Shown here: positions 47,193 to 58,475 of the stretch, in pieces
Layout of the letters: each line of letters opens with the position of its first letter
Numbering within the stretch: position 1 is the first letter of the stretch
NCBI RefSeq assembly: GCF_000005505.3
Contig: NC_016132.3
Location: 37,152,914-37,216,913 of the forward strand
Length of the DNA stretch: 64,000 nt
Origin: Brachypodium distachyon
Taxonomy: Eukaryota; Streptophyta; Magnoliopsida; Poales; Poaceae
Direction of reading: 5' to 3'
Notes under the pieces: generated by a model
The model's input: the letters and a program-made list of their open reading frames with translations, nothing else
Databases searched by the model: none
What the model was told of the DNA's origin: nothing
Position numbers and translations under genes: made by a program

Positions 47193-47894
47193 AGCTAGCT
47201 TAGCTAGTGGAGTAGTACAGCATCAAACACATTTCTTTTGTTTTATTTTTTTCTCTCGATTCAGAGTTCTGTGCATGCATGCACATGTGTACTGATCCGG
47301 CCGCTATTAGCTGTACATGATATGATCGATCGCCAGATTCTGCCTTAATTGGCTCCGAGGTGCATGCTACCTAAGGGTAGATCAGTTGTCACATTGTCGG
47401 AAAATTCCATTGATTGATTTTGTGGGGCTATACTTGGTTATTAGGAGAGAAATGAATGAATCAAGAATGATAATGAGATCAGTGTATTAATTGGTTGTTT
47501 CATAATATTTACTATCGCTACTATTGTGTACAAATAACCTGCAAATCAACGGATGTTGGGTCATCGATTTGTCATTGCAATATAATTCGGACATGAAGTA
47601 CATAAACCCCTGATTTGCGCAGTTTTACCATATAATACTAAAACATCAATAATGCTATCTCTCAATGTAATTTCGTAGATATAACTAAAGGTTTGATTTT
47701 TTCCTTAGATATAACAAAAGGTACGTATAACCTTTTTCTTAGATAACAAAAGGTATAACTTTTTTCTTAATTAGATATACCAAAAAGCAGAACTCTCTGA
47801 AAAACAGTCATATAGAATGCACACAACCAAAAGCCTCGTTGATAAGAAGAGAAAGAAGAAAGCGCTAGAGAGCCAGAAAGAACGCTGGAGAGCC
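47193..47894. other. P3 3' flank
   Basis: Contains the presumed P3 3' UTR, then AT-rich DNA with short tandem-like repeats of TTAGATATAAC.AAAGGTA near 47690-47780. No gene. Confidence 0.5.
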
Positions 47895-48535
47895 AGAAAG
47901 CACGAGCATAATGCAGGCCAGGCCAACTTCGAGGAGCCACATGGTATTTGGTATCTGGCCTGGGTTGGCAGAGAATTAACCTATAGCTAACACGCGTGTA
48001 GCATGTTTTGCTCCCATGTCCCCTTTACGCACCAAGCTAATTAGGCCAAATTAGAACGTGTGTACATGTGCAGTGATGTGCCCCGTGCAATTAACAACAC
48101 GCCAAGATTCCCCTGTTTAAGTGCTTAACCTTGACATTTTTCTGCCCGGACTCAATTAAGATACCAGGCTAATTCAATTCCATGGTCCCTGCAGATGCGG
48201 GCAGATCGTGGAGAGCTCGATCGATCTCAGTGAGGAACTCTTTACTTATAAAGTTAATTAACTTCATCGGGATCGGCTCCATGGAATGGAAAAAAACTCC
48301 GATGTCAGCTGTTGACCGTGCAGGAAGGATCCACCCAACTTTGGACAAGAGAACTGTGGTAGCATCTTCCTTTTCCCCTGTCAGAAACTCTCAAAAGAGC
48401 AGTGCTCCAGTTTTGGATTGTCTGTCTGTCTGGGTCAGATGATGAGCTTCTGGCACTTTGATTGACCAATAATGTGGTACAATGTGAAGTGAAGGTTCCC
48501 GAGAGCCTGCTTTGGATCCATACTTGTGGCCGGGC
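47895..48535 (-). repeat. Inverted repeat arm B, right of P3
   Basis: The reverse complement matches arm A (44150-45015). It is shorter by about 225 bp owing to several indels. Confidence 0.85.
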
Positions 48536-48904
48536 CTACAACTCCTTCCATTAACCTCAATGATCGATCGCACATGCATGTATTTTGTATTTATGTGTCG
48601 AGTCTCTACTGTACGTGCTCGTGTTCAGAGTTCAGACCACCCCTTTTTTTCTCATCATTCCTGAATCATCTTGGTGCTGCATCTTCTTCGCCACAGCTGT
48701 ACTTTGTCCTGCTTCGGAGGAGTACATACCCATTTTTATGTCTATGTTTGTTTGTTCTCTCTTTCTGAAATTTCAGAAGTTTCAGTCACTGCAATGTGAC
48801 TTTTAACCTTTTGTTTAGCAAACACATTAAAATGAGAAGTTCTAACGGGATTTGAACTTTTCGTAAGTTTCTTTTAAATCCAGCTGGCACTGCCATTTAG
48901 TTCG
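48536..48904. other. Spacer, no feature seen
   Basis: Low-complexity T-rich DNA with short ORFs only. No gene or repeat recognised. Confidence 0.5.
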
Positions 48905-49154
48905 TACCAACCTCCGTCCAAGAATAGTAGGCATATTAGCTTTTTTTTAGCCAACGCTTGACCATTAATTACTTTGTAAGTATATGACTGATGTGATCAG
49001 AATTATAACCATCAAAAGGTAATTTTCAATACGAATACAATGATAACAATTTTATGTCAAATAACTTATGTATGAATGGAATAATTTCTGGTCAAAGGCT
49101 TAGTCAAAGAAAAAATTAATATTGCCTACTATATATTGTTGGATGGAGGTAGTA
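48905..49154. mobile_element. Stowaway-like MITE (250 bp)
   Basis: Flanked by TA. Ends are CCAACCTCCGTCCAAGAATA at left and, on the reverse strand, CTACCTCCATCCAACAATAT at right. An inner ATAGTAGGCA pair extends the inverted repeat. Confidence 0.8.
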
Positions 49155-50963
49155 GGAAATTGAAGGTTTTTATTCTTGAGAATCTTTTCCTACATAGCTC
49201 ATTTGAATGTTTTATAGCTCATTTGATTTTCAGGATTTAAAATCTGTGCATTTTTGAACAATTTTTTTTTGTGCAAATTCTTGAATTCCTATAGGATTCC
49301 ACATGCCATGACATGATGACATTCAATTCCTACGTTTTTATTCATCATCTGTTTTGAAATATTGCGAATCAAATAGTCCCTAGTTTGACTAGCGAACCGT
49401 ATAAAGCAGTCAAAACAGCTACTGGCCAAATGGGTGGTGGTTCTTTGGAAAATAGGGAAAAGCCTCTGAGCATTTAATTTAAATCTGAAGTGTAATAGCT
49501 TCTGTACCATTTGGAGAGAAGGATATGAATAACCATGTTGCCATTAAAAATCTTGTGAACAAATACACTTGTTTTCATATAATTTTGATATACTCTCCAA
49601 AGATAAGATACAAGAATGGATCTTGAAGCACAATAAATTATACTTCCTCTGTTACATAAAGATTGGCACGACTTTGAACTAGAACAGAACGAGTCGGAGA
49701 CACATTAGGGTCAAGGATGTCTAGACGGTTCATGGAGAGTAGGAGTATCAACCGAGCCAATTTCTGAATCTCCTCTAGACGACAACAAAGCTAGTAGAGA
49801 AGAAGAGAGGGAGTCTCACCAGTTGCCAGTCGGAGCAGATAAGTAGAAGTGTCGGGAAAGAAGGTTGAAGTCCAGTGGGTCGAAAAGAGAGAAAAAAAAA
49901 AGAAATATTGAAAGCACGCCAAGACACTTGTATGTTCTAAAATCAAAATTGTGATATTTGTGAGAGAAACATACTCTAGAAGCCGCTCTAACAAATTTGT
50001 TGTGTACTACAAAAATCTTAATTACTCAGAGGCACTAATGCAGTCATGCACCTACACACAACTATATAATATGATATAAAATATAACACTTAATCAATAA
50101 CTTATTATTTGTACAAAATCGACCATGTGCAAAAAAACATCACATTAAATAAATCTTTTATACAAAAAATAAGATTGTCTATTGTGCTAGATAATTCTGA
50201 TTTTTCAACACACAAAATTATGCAAAAAGTATATATACATACAACTATATAATATGATATACCATGTATAACATGTAATCATCAAATGTAATATTTGTCA
50301 AAAATAATCATAATGTGAAAATATTTTTATATATTAAAAAATCTATTTATATATATCAACAAAATTTTATATTAGTTCAACAATAATGTATCAATAAACT
50401 AAGCCTCCAACGCCTTCGACACGTTACTTCAAATACTTTACAACAACAATTTCATGGTATAGTGATTTCCTCCCACGTATACTAACATAGCATGGCTAAG
50501 CATTCAACTACACACAGCGGCTATTGTAGAGAGATAATGACAAAGATAATCTATACTACTAGGACATCATAGCTAGCATAGATACAATAGTAATCCTATC
50601 ATTCTACAACAACTCTAATGCAGAGGAATTTAAAATAAGAATAACATGAGCTCATAGTCAAAGTGAATTTGCCTTGGTTAAGGTTGTTGAAGCATTCTTC
50701 TTAAACGACACATAATCACTACAATCGCACTCCGTGTGATCTAGTGTAGAGAACGAATAACCAAATATAAATACACCATCCACACAATTCAAATAACTCC
50801 AAATATAACTCCAAATGAATCCCAAACACGAGTCAACATGAAATGCAATCAATAACAGTACTAATTTAACATGTAACTAGTACTATTTTAACCCTAAACA
50901 AAGTTCCAGGTCCTAGGGCTAAGACTAGAGTGGCTAAATCTGGATTTTAGTCTATAGGAATTC
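49155..50963. other. AT-rich intergenic DNA
   Basis: No gene supported. A partial Stowaway-like end (ACTTCCTCTGTTACATAAAG) is near 49651. ACAACTATATAATATGATAT occurs near 50058 and again near 50240, about 180 bp apart, so this part contains a diverged duplication. Confidence 0.5.
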
Positions 50964-51589
50964 TTATAACTTATATACATTGGTTGTTTGACAAAAGGTG
51001 CTCGCCGGAGTATGGAAGGAAAATGGCGAAAAAGTCGTCAGAGGGTTCGATGTGGTCATGGAAGACGTCGAGGGTGACGAGAGGAAGCCAAGGTTGGTCG
51101 TGGTGGTCGCCGGGGTGCTCCGAGGCGGTGGTGCGACATGGAGACGGCATCGGCGGTGACGGTTGTCGTTGGAGTCGTCGTTCCGGCGGGATTCGGCGTC
51201 GGTGAGGTGGCTAGGGACGTGCACGGCATCGAGGCGGACATCGTGACGCGGCTTTAGGGGTCGGAGTCGTCACTGGACAGCGACGGACGGAGCTCCGGGG
51301 CACGGCGTTGGCATGTCCTCGGGGCGACGCGGACAACAACGTAGATGGCTTGCATAACCTTGTCAATGAGGTAGACGCAGGTCATAGGAGTATACCGGTG
51401 AAAGCAATTGAAGAACGGAGGTTCGGAGCAATCTCACCTTCAACAATGGTGGCAACGAACGGCGGGGAAGGGCGCCGGAGTACCGGGCTGTACAGAGGTT
51501 TAGAGGCAACAATTTCCATATGGGAATGAGAGAAGAGAGGCAAAGGCTCGATGTGACGCGATAGGAATCGACTTTTATAGGCCGAGGAG
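50964..51589 (-). pseudogene. Possible 5' gene fragment (unrecognised), minus strand
   Basis: The minus strand shows a TATA-like CCTATAAAAG (about 51571-51580), a leader, an ATG at about 51521 opening MEIVASKPLYSPVLRRPSPP, and a donor-like GAAG|GTGAG at about 51440. GC-rich sequence continues to 50990 with frames that do not stay open. No family is recognised. The solo LTR of copy 2 begins only about 10 bp beyond the TATA-like box. It could be a decayed gene or a captured fragment. Confidence 0.3.
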
Positions 51590-51744
51590 GGAGCACGGGT
51601 CTCCGGCACCGAGGATGCCGAGCAACCCCTTTTTTGGTTCGGTGGAGGGCGAGGTGATCGCTCTGGCGATCGCCGGCGTGGCGATGGACACGAAGTGTAG
51701 ACACGAGAGTTTACCCAGGTTCGGGCCACCCGGAGGTGTAATAT

Positions 51745-52821
51745 TGAAAGCGAATCATGTGCCCTCGTATGGTTTTTGATGATTCATGAAAAATTGGTTA
51801 AGGGACTAATGTGCAAATTGAGTGTTTCAGATGCTTAGTCCCATGGATGAAGAGTTCCGACCGGCGTTGGTGATCCCTCAAAATTGAAGATATGAAGAAG
51901 GCTTAAAGCATCAAGGCTTACGGGTAGGCTAAGGATGTTTCCTAGAATTTCTGTGAAGAATTGTCTTCACTTTGAGTATAGGACAAGCCGTACTATTAAG
52001 AGGGGTTCTAAGCGGTAAGCTGGTTGTGAAGAATTCATTTTCCTCATGCTCAACTTAGGATAAAAATGGTGTGTCTTCGTTCTGAAGAAAGTTGAGTCTA
52101 GGATGCTTCGAGATTCGCTGTCTTCATGTGTGAAGAAGAGCTTGAATGTTCCTGGATCAGTTTCTTCAGACTGAAGACTTGCTTTGTTTTCAAAAGAAGT
52201 TTGAATTCAAAATTGTTTGAAAAAATGTGGTGTTGCTTTTTGGTCTGACCAGTCAAACTATTTGTTACGATGACCGTTGGCACTTGAAGAAAAATGTCTT
52301 CGGTGGAAGACGGAGACCATAGGTGTCTCGAGACCGGTGGTGTCACAATTCTTCAGTAGGGTCCAACGGTCGGTAACGGCTAGTTTTTTCGGCCCATCTA
52401 TATAAGCGGCCGACCCCCTCTACCATTAGGTGGAGATCTCGAAAACGATTTTGTGAAGAAAAATCTTAGAGCTAAGCTGAAGAAAATGATTTCTCCCTCC
52501 TAGCCGAACGTTGAAGAACTTGTTACTCTTGGTGTTTGGCAGCACCTAGACGGCTAGGCGTCGTTGAAGAGCAATCAAAGTGTGATTTGCCTCAAACAGT
52601 CTGTGAAGGCCTGAAGATCGCCTTTGCAAAGAAAGATCTATCACGAGTAACTAGGCGAGACTTTGGTCTTAGCTTAGGAGGATTGAGTGGACTTGTGTGT
52701 CTGCGAATCTTGTGTGATTCAACCCCCTCAACGGAGACGTAGGATTGTGCCAACAATCTGAACTTCAGGAAACAAATCATCGTGTCTCTGTGTCCGGGTG
52801 ATACCTTTCCTCACCTATTTA
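51745..52821 (+). repeat. Truncated 5' LTR of the Sirevirus-like element
   Basis: Matches the first 1082 bp or so of the 3' LTR (55453-56534). The last 224 bp are missing, and the sequence switches at 52822 to the ORF region. Confidence 0.85.
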
Positions 52822-52830
52822 GACCCCAAC

Positions 52831-54959
52831 ATGCGAGAGAACAAGAAGATGTTGCTTCAGCAGAAGGAAGCTCTGCGCAAATTTGCTGCTGATCAGAAAG
52901 CCAGAATGGCTAAGGAGTAAGCTGAAAAAGAGCTCCTTTCTAAAGCGATTGAACACCTGACTGAAGAAGAGCTTGAAGCTAGAAAAGCGAAGCTAACTGA
53001 AGATGAAGCATTTCTGAAAGAACTGCAAGCTAGCACTATAGCTCGCAAAGAACAGCTGAAGAAATTTCTTGCAGATAAGGAAGAAAGGAAGAAAGCTGAG
53101 ACAAAAGCCAAAAGGGCTGCTTCAAGAGCTATGAAGAATGTTGCAGTTAAGGCCTCTGCTCTTCAGCTAGCAGTTATTAATGAAGAAGAAGCAGTGTTTT
53201 CACCGACCTTTTCTCAGTCAACTCTTCCTACAACTACTTCTGAAGCTGAAGTCACTGGAAGAGGTGAAGAATATCCTCAGTCTGTGTCGCCTTTTGATCC
53301 TCAGCCGATCAGTGTGCGAAAAGCTGCTGAAGTTACTCCAGCTCAGAATGAAGAACAGAATGAAGCACATCATGAAGAAGCATCACGTGAAGCTCCTGCT
53401 GAAGAAGTTGCACCTGTTTTGCCTTTACTGCAAGCTCCACCTCTTCAAGCTAAAGAAAATGTGATGCAAACTGAAGTCATTCCACCTGTCCGCTCCTCCT
53501 CAGCTGCTGTTGCTGATGATGAGGTTGAAGTTGTCAATCCTATTACTTCATCTCACAGGACGGAGAAAAAAAAAAAGAGAGGACCTTCTACCTCTGAAGA
53601 GAGGGCCCTGAATAGAAGAATGAAGAAAATCTCCAAAGTGAATCCTGCTGCACTTGTCCCATTTCTGCCTCAATCAGGTGACAGAGTTCCTGCCGACTAT
53701 CTCAAGTTTTCATTCAAAGAACTCTCAAATCTCAGATTTCCTGAAGTAAATCCTTACAGAGATGAACAAAATGCCGAAGACATTCGCTTCTGGTCCTGTA
53801 TTCAGCAAGATTTCTATAGTTCAGTATTGATGAAGAAGACTGTGCGCATCTTTGCACACAAAAGGCTAGATGAAAAATGGCTGAGGAGAATCCAATCTTC
53901 AACCATGTCATCCACAAGTTCCTCATTGTTGGCTTGTACCAACTAATTTGCTTGAATCAAAATTGGAATGAAGAAGCCATTCTTCAATTTTATGCAACAC
54001 TTCATCGTATTGAATGCACTCGCAAGGATGGATCTATTGGCTTCAATTTTCACTGGATGACAAACAGAGTGAAGCATGCTTATGGCATAAGGACAGTACG
54101 CAGAATTCTGAATTTTCATGGCTTCGACAACTTGCCTTCTCTGTTAGATGAAGACATTGCTTCTGATGAAGACTTGAAGGTCTTGTATGAAGAAGGCTTC
54201 ACTGGTACCATTGGTGGCTTGGAAGGTTTAAACTTTGAAGCATCTTGCATTAACACCATTTTTCGCCACACTATTTCACCACCAAGAGTTTCTTCAAACT
54301 CTCTTCAAGGGTATCATAGCAACCTGCTGCTCTCTGTGTATCTTGAGCAAGAAAAGGACTATGCTGAATTCATTCTTGAAAAGATTGTTGGTGCTACTGC
54401 CCACAAGTTCAGCCCACTTCCTTTTGCTCATTTGGTTCAACAGCTCATAAATGTTTACACATAGCAGAAATTTGTTGAAGAAAGTGTTCATTCAAGCTTC
54501 AAACTTCAACCTCCCTCTGCTCCATCTACTCACGCTACTGATTCAAAGGAGTCTTCACCGCATCATGTCAACCAGAATCTTCCTCTCAAAGGAATTATTC
54601 GTAAGCCTCTGGACACCAATACGAATTCCTCTGCCTTTGAAGATTCATTGAAGACCCATTTGATTCTCCTGGAGAAGAAATTTGATGAAGCTGAGAAGTT
54701 AAGGTTGGAACGAGAATAGAAGATAGAAGAAGATCGTTGTGCTTCAGAAAAGAGAATTGAAGACATTCTTTAGTTGGTTCTTCAAAAGCTTTCTCAAGTT
54801 GTACCAGCTGAAGCCCCTGCACCTTCTGATGTATCTCCTAAAGCAACCCTGCAAGTCTCTGATGACTATTCTCCCGAAGATGTTGAAGACACTGCAGCGG
54901 CTTCTACTCCACTGCTGGCTTCACCTGCAGTTGCGTCTTCATCTCCGCCTCAAGCTTAG
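52831..54959 (+). pseudogene. Env-like / third-ORF remnant of the Sirevirus-like element
   Basis: From ATG 52831 the frame encodes a Lys/Glu/Ala-rich coiled-coil segment (to about 53150), an acidic Glu/Ala-rich linker, a basic patch (KKKKRG, about 53570), then a globular region with FSFKELSNLRFPEVNPY and, after a frameshift near 53875, NEEAILQFYATLHRI and WMTNRVKHAYGI. This resembles the env-like protein encoded between pol and the 3' LTR in Sireviruses, whose function is unknown. Stops occur at 52918, 54462, about 54718 and about 54771. The ORF tail is Pro/Ala/Ser-rich and ends near 54959. No membrane segment is evident. Confidence 0.6.
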
Positions 54960-54985
54960 TGCCTTTTCCCTTTTCGGTGTCTTGA

Positions 54986-55452
54986 TGCCAAAGGGGGAGA
55001 AGATTTAGGGGGAGTTTTGGGTTAGTTTCAAGGGCAGTTCTTCAAGGGGTTTTCTCGTTCGTTCTTTTTGAAGACTTTCGTTCCGTGTCTGAAGACTTTG
55101 AAGTATTTTGTGTGACTTAAACTTAACATTGCCTCTTGCATGAGGATTCTGGATGCCTGTAATCAGTATCATTCTTCATGCATTTTAGTTCCTCATGCAT
55201 CATATGTCACTGTGCATCTGTTTTACTTCATTACCTATTATTTGAACACGATGCACACCCTTGGATTCTAAGTTATGTGAAGAATTCCTCACAATCCTCA
55301 ATCTGAGTACTTGCATTCAAACGCAACTTTAAATAGTACACACATTCAGGGGGAGTCTTCATATAGCTTGGAACCCTAAAACTTACACTCTTCATTATTC
55401 ATCTGTGAAGCTTTAACCAAGTGTTGTCATCAATCACCAAAAAGGGGGAGAT
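54986..55452 (+). other. Multiple polypurine-tract-like motifs before the 3' LTR
   Basis: GGGGGAG recurs in CAAAGGGGGAGAA (about 54990), TAGGGGGAG (about 55007), CAGGGGGAG (about 55349) and AAAAAGGGGGAGAT (about 55438, adjacent to the LTR). Repeated polypurine-like motifs upstream of the 3' LTR are a described feature of Sireviruses. Confidence 0.75.
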
Positions 55453-56758
55453 TGAAAGCGAATCATGTGCCTCCGTATGGGTTTTGATGATTCATGAAAA
55501 ATTGGTTAAGGGACTAATGTGCAAATTGAGTGTTCCAGATGCTTAGTCCCATGAATGAAGAGTTCCAACCGGTGTTGGTGATCCCTCAAAATTGAAAATA
55601 GGAAGAAGGCTTGAAGCATCAAGCTTTACGGGTAGGCTAAGGATGTTTCCTAGAATTTCTGTGAAGAATTGTCTTCACTTTGAGTATAGGACAAGCTGTA
55701 CTATTAAGAGGGGTTTCAAGCGGTAAGCTGGTTGTGAAGAATTCATTTTCCTCAATGCTCAACTTAGGATAAAAATGGTGTGTCTTCGTTCCAAAGAAAA
55801 TTGAGTCTAGGATGCTTCGAGATTCGTTGTCTTCATGTGTGAAGAAGAGCTCGAATGTTCCTGGATCAGTTTCTTCATACTGAAGACTTGCTTTGTTTTC
55901 AAAAGGAGTTTGAATTCAAATTGTTTGAAAAAACGTGGTGTTGCTTTTTAGTCTGACCAGTCAAACTATTTGTTACGATGACCGTTGGCACTTGAAGAAA
56001 AATGTCTTTGGTGGAAGACGGAGACTGTAGGTGTCTCGAGACCGGTGGTGTTACAATTCTTCAGTGGGGTCCAACGGTCGGTAACGGCTAGTTTTTTCAG
56101 CCCATCTATATAAGCGGCCGACCCCCTCTACCATTCGATGGAGATCTCGAAAACGATTTTGTGAAGAAAAATCTTAGAGCTAAGCTGAGCTGAAGAAAAT
56201 GATCTCTCCCTCCTAGCTGAACGTTGAAGAACTTGTTACTCTTGGTGTTTGGCAGCACCTAGACGGCTAGGTGTCGTTGAAGAGCAATCAAAGTGTGATT
56301 TGCCTCAAACAGTCTGTGAAGGCCGAAAGATCGCCTCTGCAAAGAAAGATCTATCACGAGTAACTGGGCGAGACTTTGGTCTTAGCTCAAAAGGATTGGG
56401 TGGACTTGTGTGTCCGCGAATCTTGTGTGATTCAACCCCCTCAACAGAGACGTAAGATTGTGCCAACAATCTGAACTTCGGGAAACAAATCATCGTGTCT
56501 CTGTGTCCGGGTGATACCTTTCCTCACCTATTTATCTTCAGTCTTCATTAACTGTTTGCTTCAGTTTGAACTGTTCTGAACTGTCTTCAGTTACTATTTT
56601 TCTTCAATGTATTCCGCCGCTGTAACTCTGCTAAGACTCAGAATTGCTTTATGTCTTCAGTTGTTTCATCATATTTGAAAAATCTGTTTTAATTTGAAGT
56701 AAAATTTGATAATCTTCAATTCACCCCCCCCCCTCTTGAAGACATTCTCGATCTTTCA
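55453..56758 (+). repeat. 3' LTR of the Sirevirus-like element (1306 bp)
   Basis: Starts TGAAAG and ends CTTTCA (inverted 6-bp ends). It contains CCATCTATATAAGCGG (about 56101), a TATA-type promoter motif also present in the 5' LTR. Confidence 0.88.
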
Positions 56759-57393
56759 AATACCCTACGTCATGCTTGAGAGTTGTATTTCTTAGTATGA
56801 ATGTTACAGGTTGCCAAGGAGCTCCCGGGCTTTGCTACTTGTCCCTCTAAGGGCTTGACTACTTGGGTGAATCCTGAACTGGACGGAACCGAACCTTTTG
56901 ACCGGTGGCATCGGTCCTCCTTTTATAGACAAGGGGATACCACAGGTGCCTATGCATGCAGCGTGACACGTTTTCCAGACGCGTGTCACAGCCACATGAG
57001 GTACAACTTTGGTCATCCATGCTGGACGCCGTGCAGCGCCCGGTTCATTATACACAGTAGAAAAAATGGTTCGTAGGGTAGTCGCCCTAGGCCTGCTGAT
57101 AAGACTCCTGTCAGTGCATTAAATGCACTGCGCCCGTCGTCTCATCCTGTCTTCACTGTTCTTGTGGGCCCCGCCTGCATGCCCGAGCGCGGGAAGCTGA
57201 AGGAACGCTTCCCGGGACCGGGGTTCCCAGGGGCTTCTTGTACTCGGCCCTTAGCTTCGCCTTCACTAAGGGTCGTCTCCTCGAGGCAGGACTCCCGGAC
57301 TCATCGCTTCCCGGGAGGTCTTCCTGACTGGGCTTCGTCACTGGCGACCCACGCGTCCCGTATCAGTGTGACCCCGTGGGCCACTGGTACGAC

Positions 57394-57820
57394 CGGTACC
57401 GACGGCCGGAATTAAGGGCGTTAGCCATTGATGATGATTGGAGGCTTTTTTAAAGAAATGTCGGAAAACATTTATAATCGATTCAAAAATTCGAACGATG
57501 CTCTCAATTGGTTATAGCATCCAAATTGGGAATTGGGTATATCATAAACCCTTTATTCGGTTCTCCAAAAGGAATAGGATTCATTCAGTCTCTTGAGGTC
57601 CTATGTAATAAAATAACATGCCAAATGGATCCGAATTAAATACTTTTAACTTGTATAAATTGTGCAACCACGTAGCTGGATAGTCATATTAATCCGCTCT
57701 TTTGTTTTCAAAAATTCAAACATGGCGAGAAAAATTCAAACAAGTCATGAAAATTTTAAATTCTTCACAAACTCTCAACCAAAATATTGAAAATTGCAAT
57801 GATTCAAATAAGATATTTAT
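57394..57820. other. Spacer, no feature seen
   Basis: AT-rich DNA between the solo LTR and a MITE. No gene or repeat recognised. Confidence 0.5.
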
Positions 57821-57934
57821 TACCTCCGATTCTAAATTGTTGTCGAAATATTACATGTATCTAGATGCCTTTTAAGAATAGATACATCCATATTTGGGCA
57901 AATTTGAGTCAAGAATTTAGAATCAGAGGGAGTA
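57821..57934. mobile_element. Stowaway-like MITE (114 bp)
   Basis: TA-flanked. Inverted ends are CCTCCGATTCTAAATT at left and, on the reverse strand, CTCCCTCTGATTCTAAATTC at right. Confidence 0.85.
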
Positions 57935-57969
57935 TTAGATAACATTCTAAAATGGAAAATTTTTGGGAT

Positions 57970-58475
57970 GTTACAGCTTCGCTACTGATCGGAGAGGATG
58001 GAAGGCTCAGCGTGGTGCTCGACGGTTACATCGTCGGCTATACTCTCGACCCCGCCCACCGTCGGCCAAGAGTTACCTCGCACGCTACCTCTTCGTCACA
58101 GGACCCGCACCACCGGCCAAGCTGCTGAGGGTGCATAGGCACACCGATCTCGTCGAGAGCAGCGTCAACTTCGAAATCTTTGGCGTGGAGGAGGTCAGTG
58201 GCCGCCGCCGCCGCCGCGGGGCATGGCGCAAACTCCCATGTCTTCGCGGTTGCGGCATCTTCCTCGAGCGAGGGTGCTCCTCCGTCATCCTCACCAGCCA
58301 GGACACCCCAGCCTTCCTCTATTTCTATGACAAGAGCCAGTCCCACAACGGTAAGTTCCCCTCGTCCGACACGGGACGCTACCGCTACGCTTTTGACACC
58401 AACCTGCCCACCGCCGTCGAGCGCCTGCTTCCACGCCGCCGGACTCCTTCCTCCTCACCCTCGATCTGGTTCTAG
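57970..58475 (+). pseudogene. DUF295 (F-box-associated) protein remnant
   Basis: The frame from about 58075 to the TAG at 58473-58475 preserves the DUF295 pattern: LLRVHRHTDLVES, FEIFGVEE, a Trp followed by KLPCLRGCGIFLERGCSS, FLYFYDKS, DTGRYRYAFDTN and a C-terminal PSIWF. Upstream (57975-58075) the homologous segment GRLSVVLDGYIVGYTL lies in another frame, so there is a frameshift near 58075. The N-terminal F-box and most of the domain's first half are absent. An AG at 57974-57975 might be a splice acceptor. DUF295 proteins usually act as F-box substrate receptors in SCF ubiquitin ligases. This copy is probably non-functional. Confidence 0.6.

Larger units (their letters stand above)
51745..56758 (+). 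mobile_element. Sirevirus-like Copia deletion derivative, nested in the solo LTR
   Basis: LTRs begin TGAAAGCGAATCATG and end TCTTTCA. Flanking sequence is AATAT at left (51740-51744) and AATAC at right (56759-56763), a target duplication with one change. Copy 1 of the surrounding repeat shows the uninterrupted site. The 3' LTR is preceded by AAAAAGGGGGAGAT, the polypurine tract typical of Sireviruses. Gag and pol are absent: the truncated 5' LTR (to 52821) joins directly to an env-like ORF region. Non-autonomous. Confidence 0.85.
51590..57393. mobile_element. Solo-LTR-like element, copy 2, split by a nested insertion
   Basis: Left part 51590-51744 and right part 56759-57393 together match copy 1 (11766-12523). 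Shared blocks include GGTTCGG.GGAGGGCGAGG, GGTTCGGGCCACCC, CCTCCTTTTATAGACAAGGG and GACCCCGTGGGCCACT. The intervening 51745-56758 is a separate LTR element. Terminal bases are less well preserved than in copy 1. Confidence 0.8.

Noticed and set aside
52536..52742. ORF repeated at 56249-56455
   Set aside because: It is the same stretch of the two LTRs of the Sirevirus-like element and encodes no recognisable domain.
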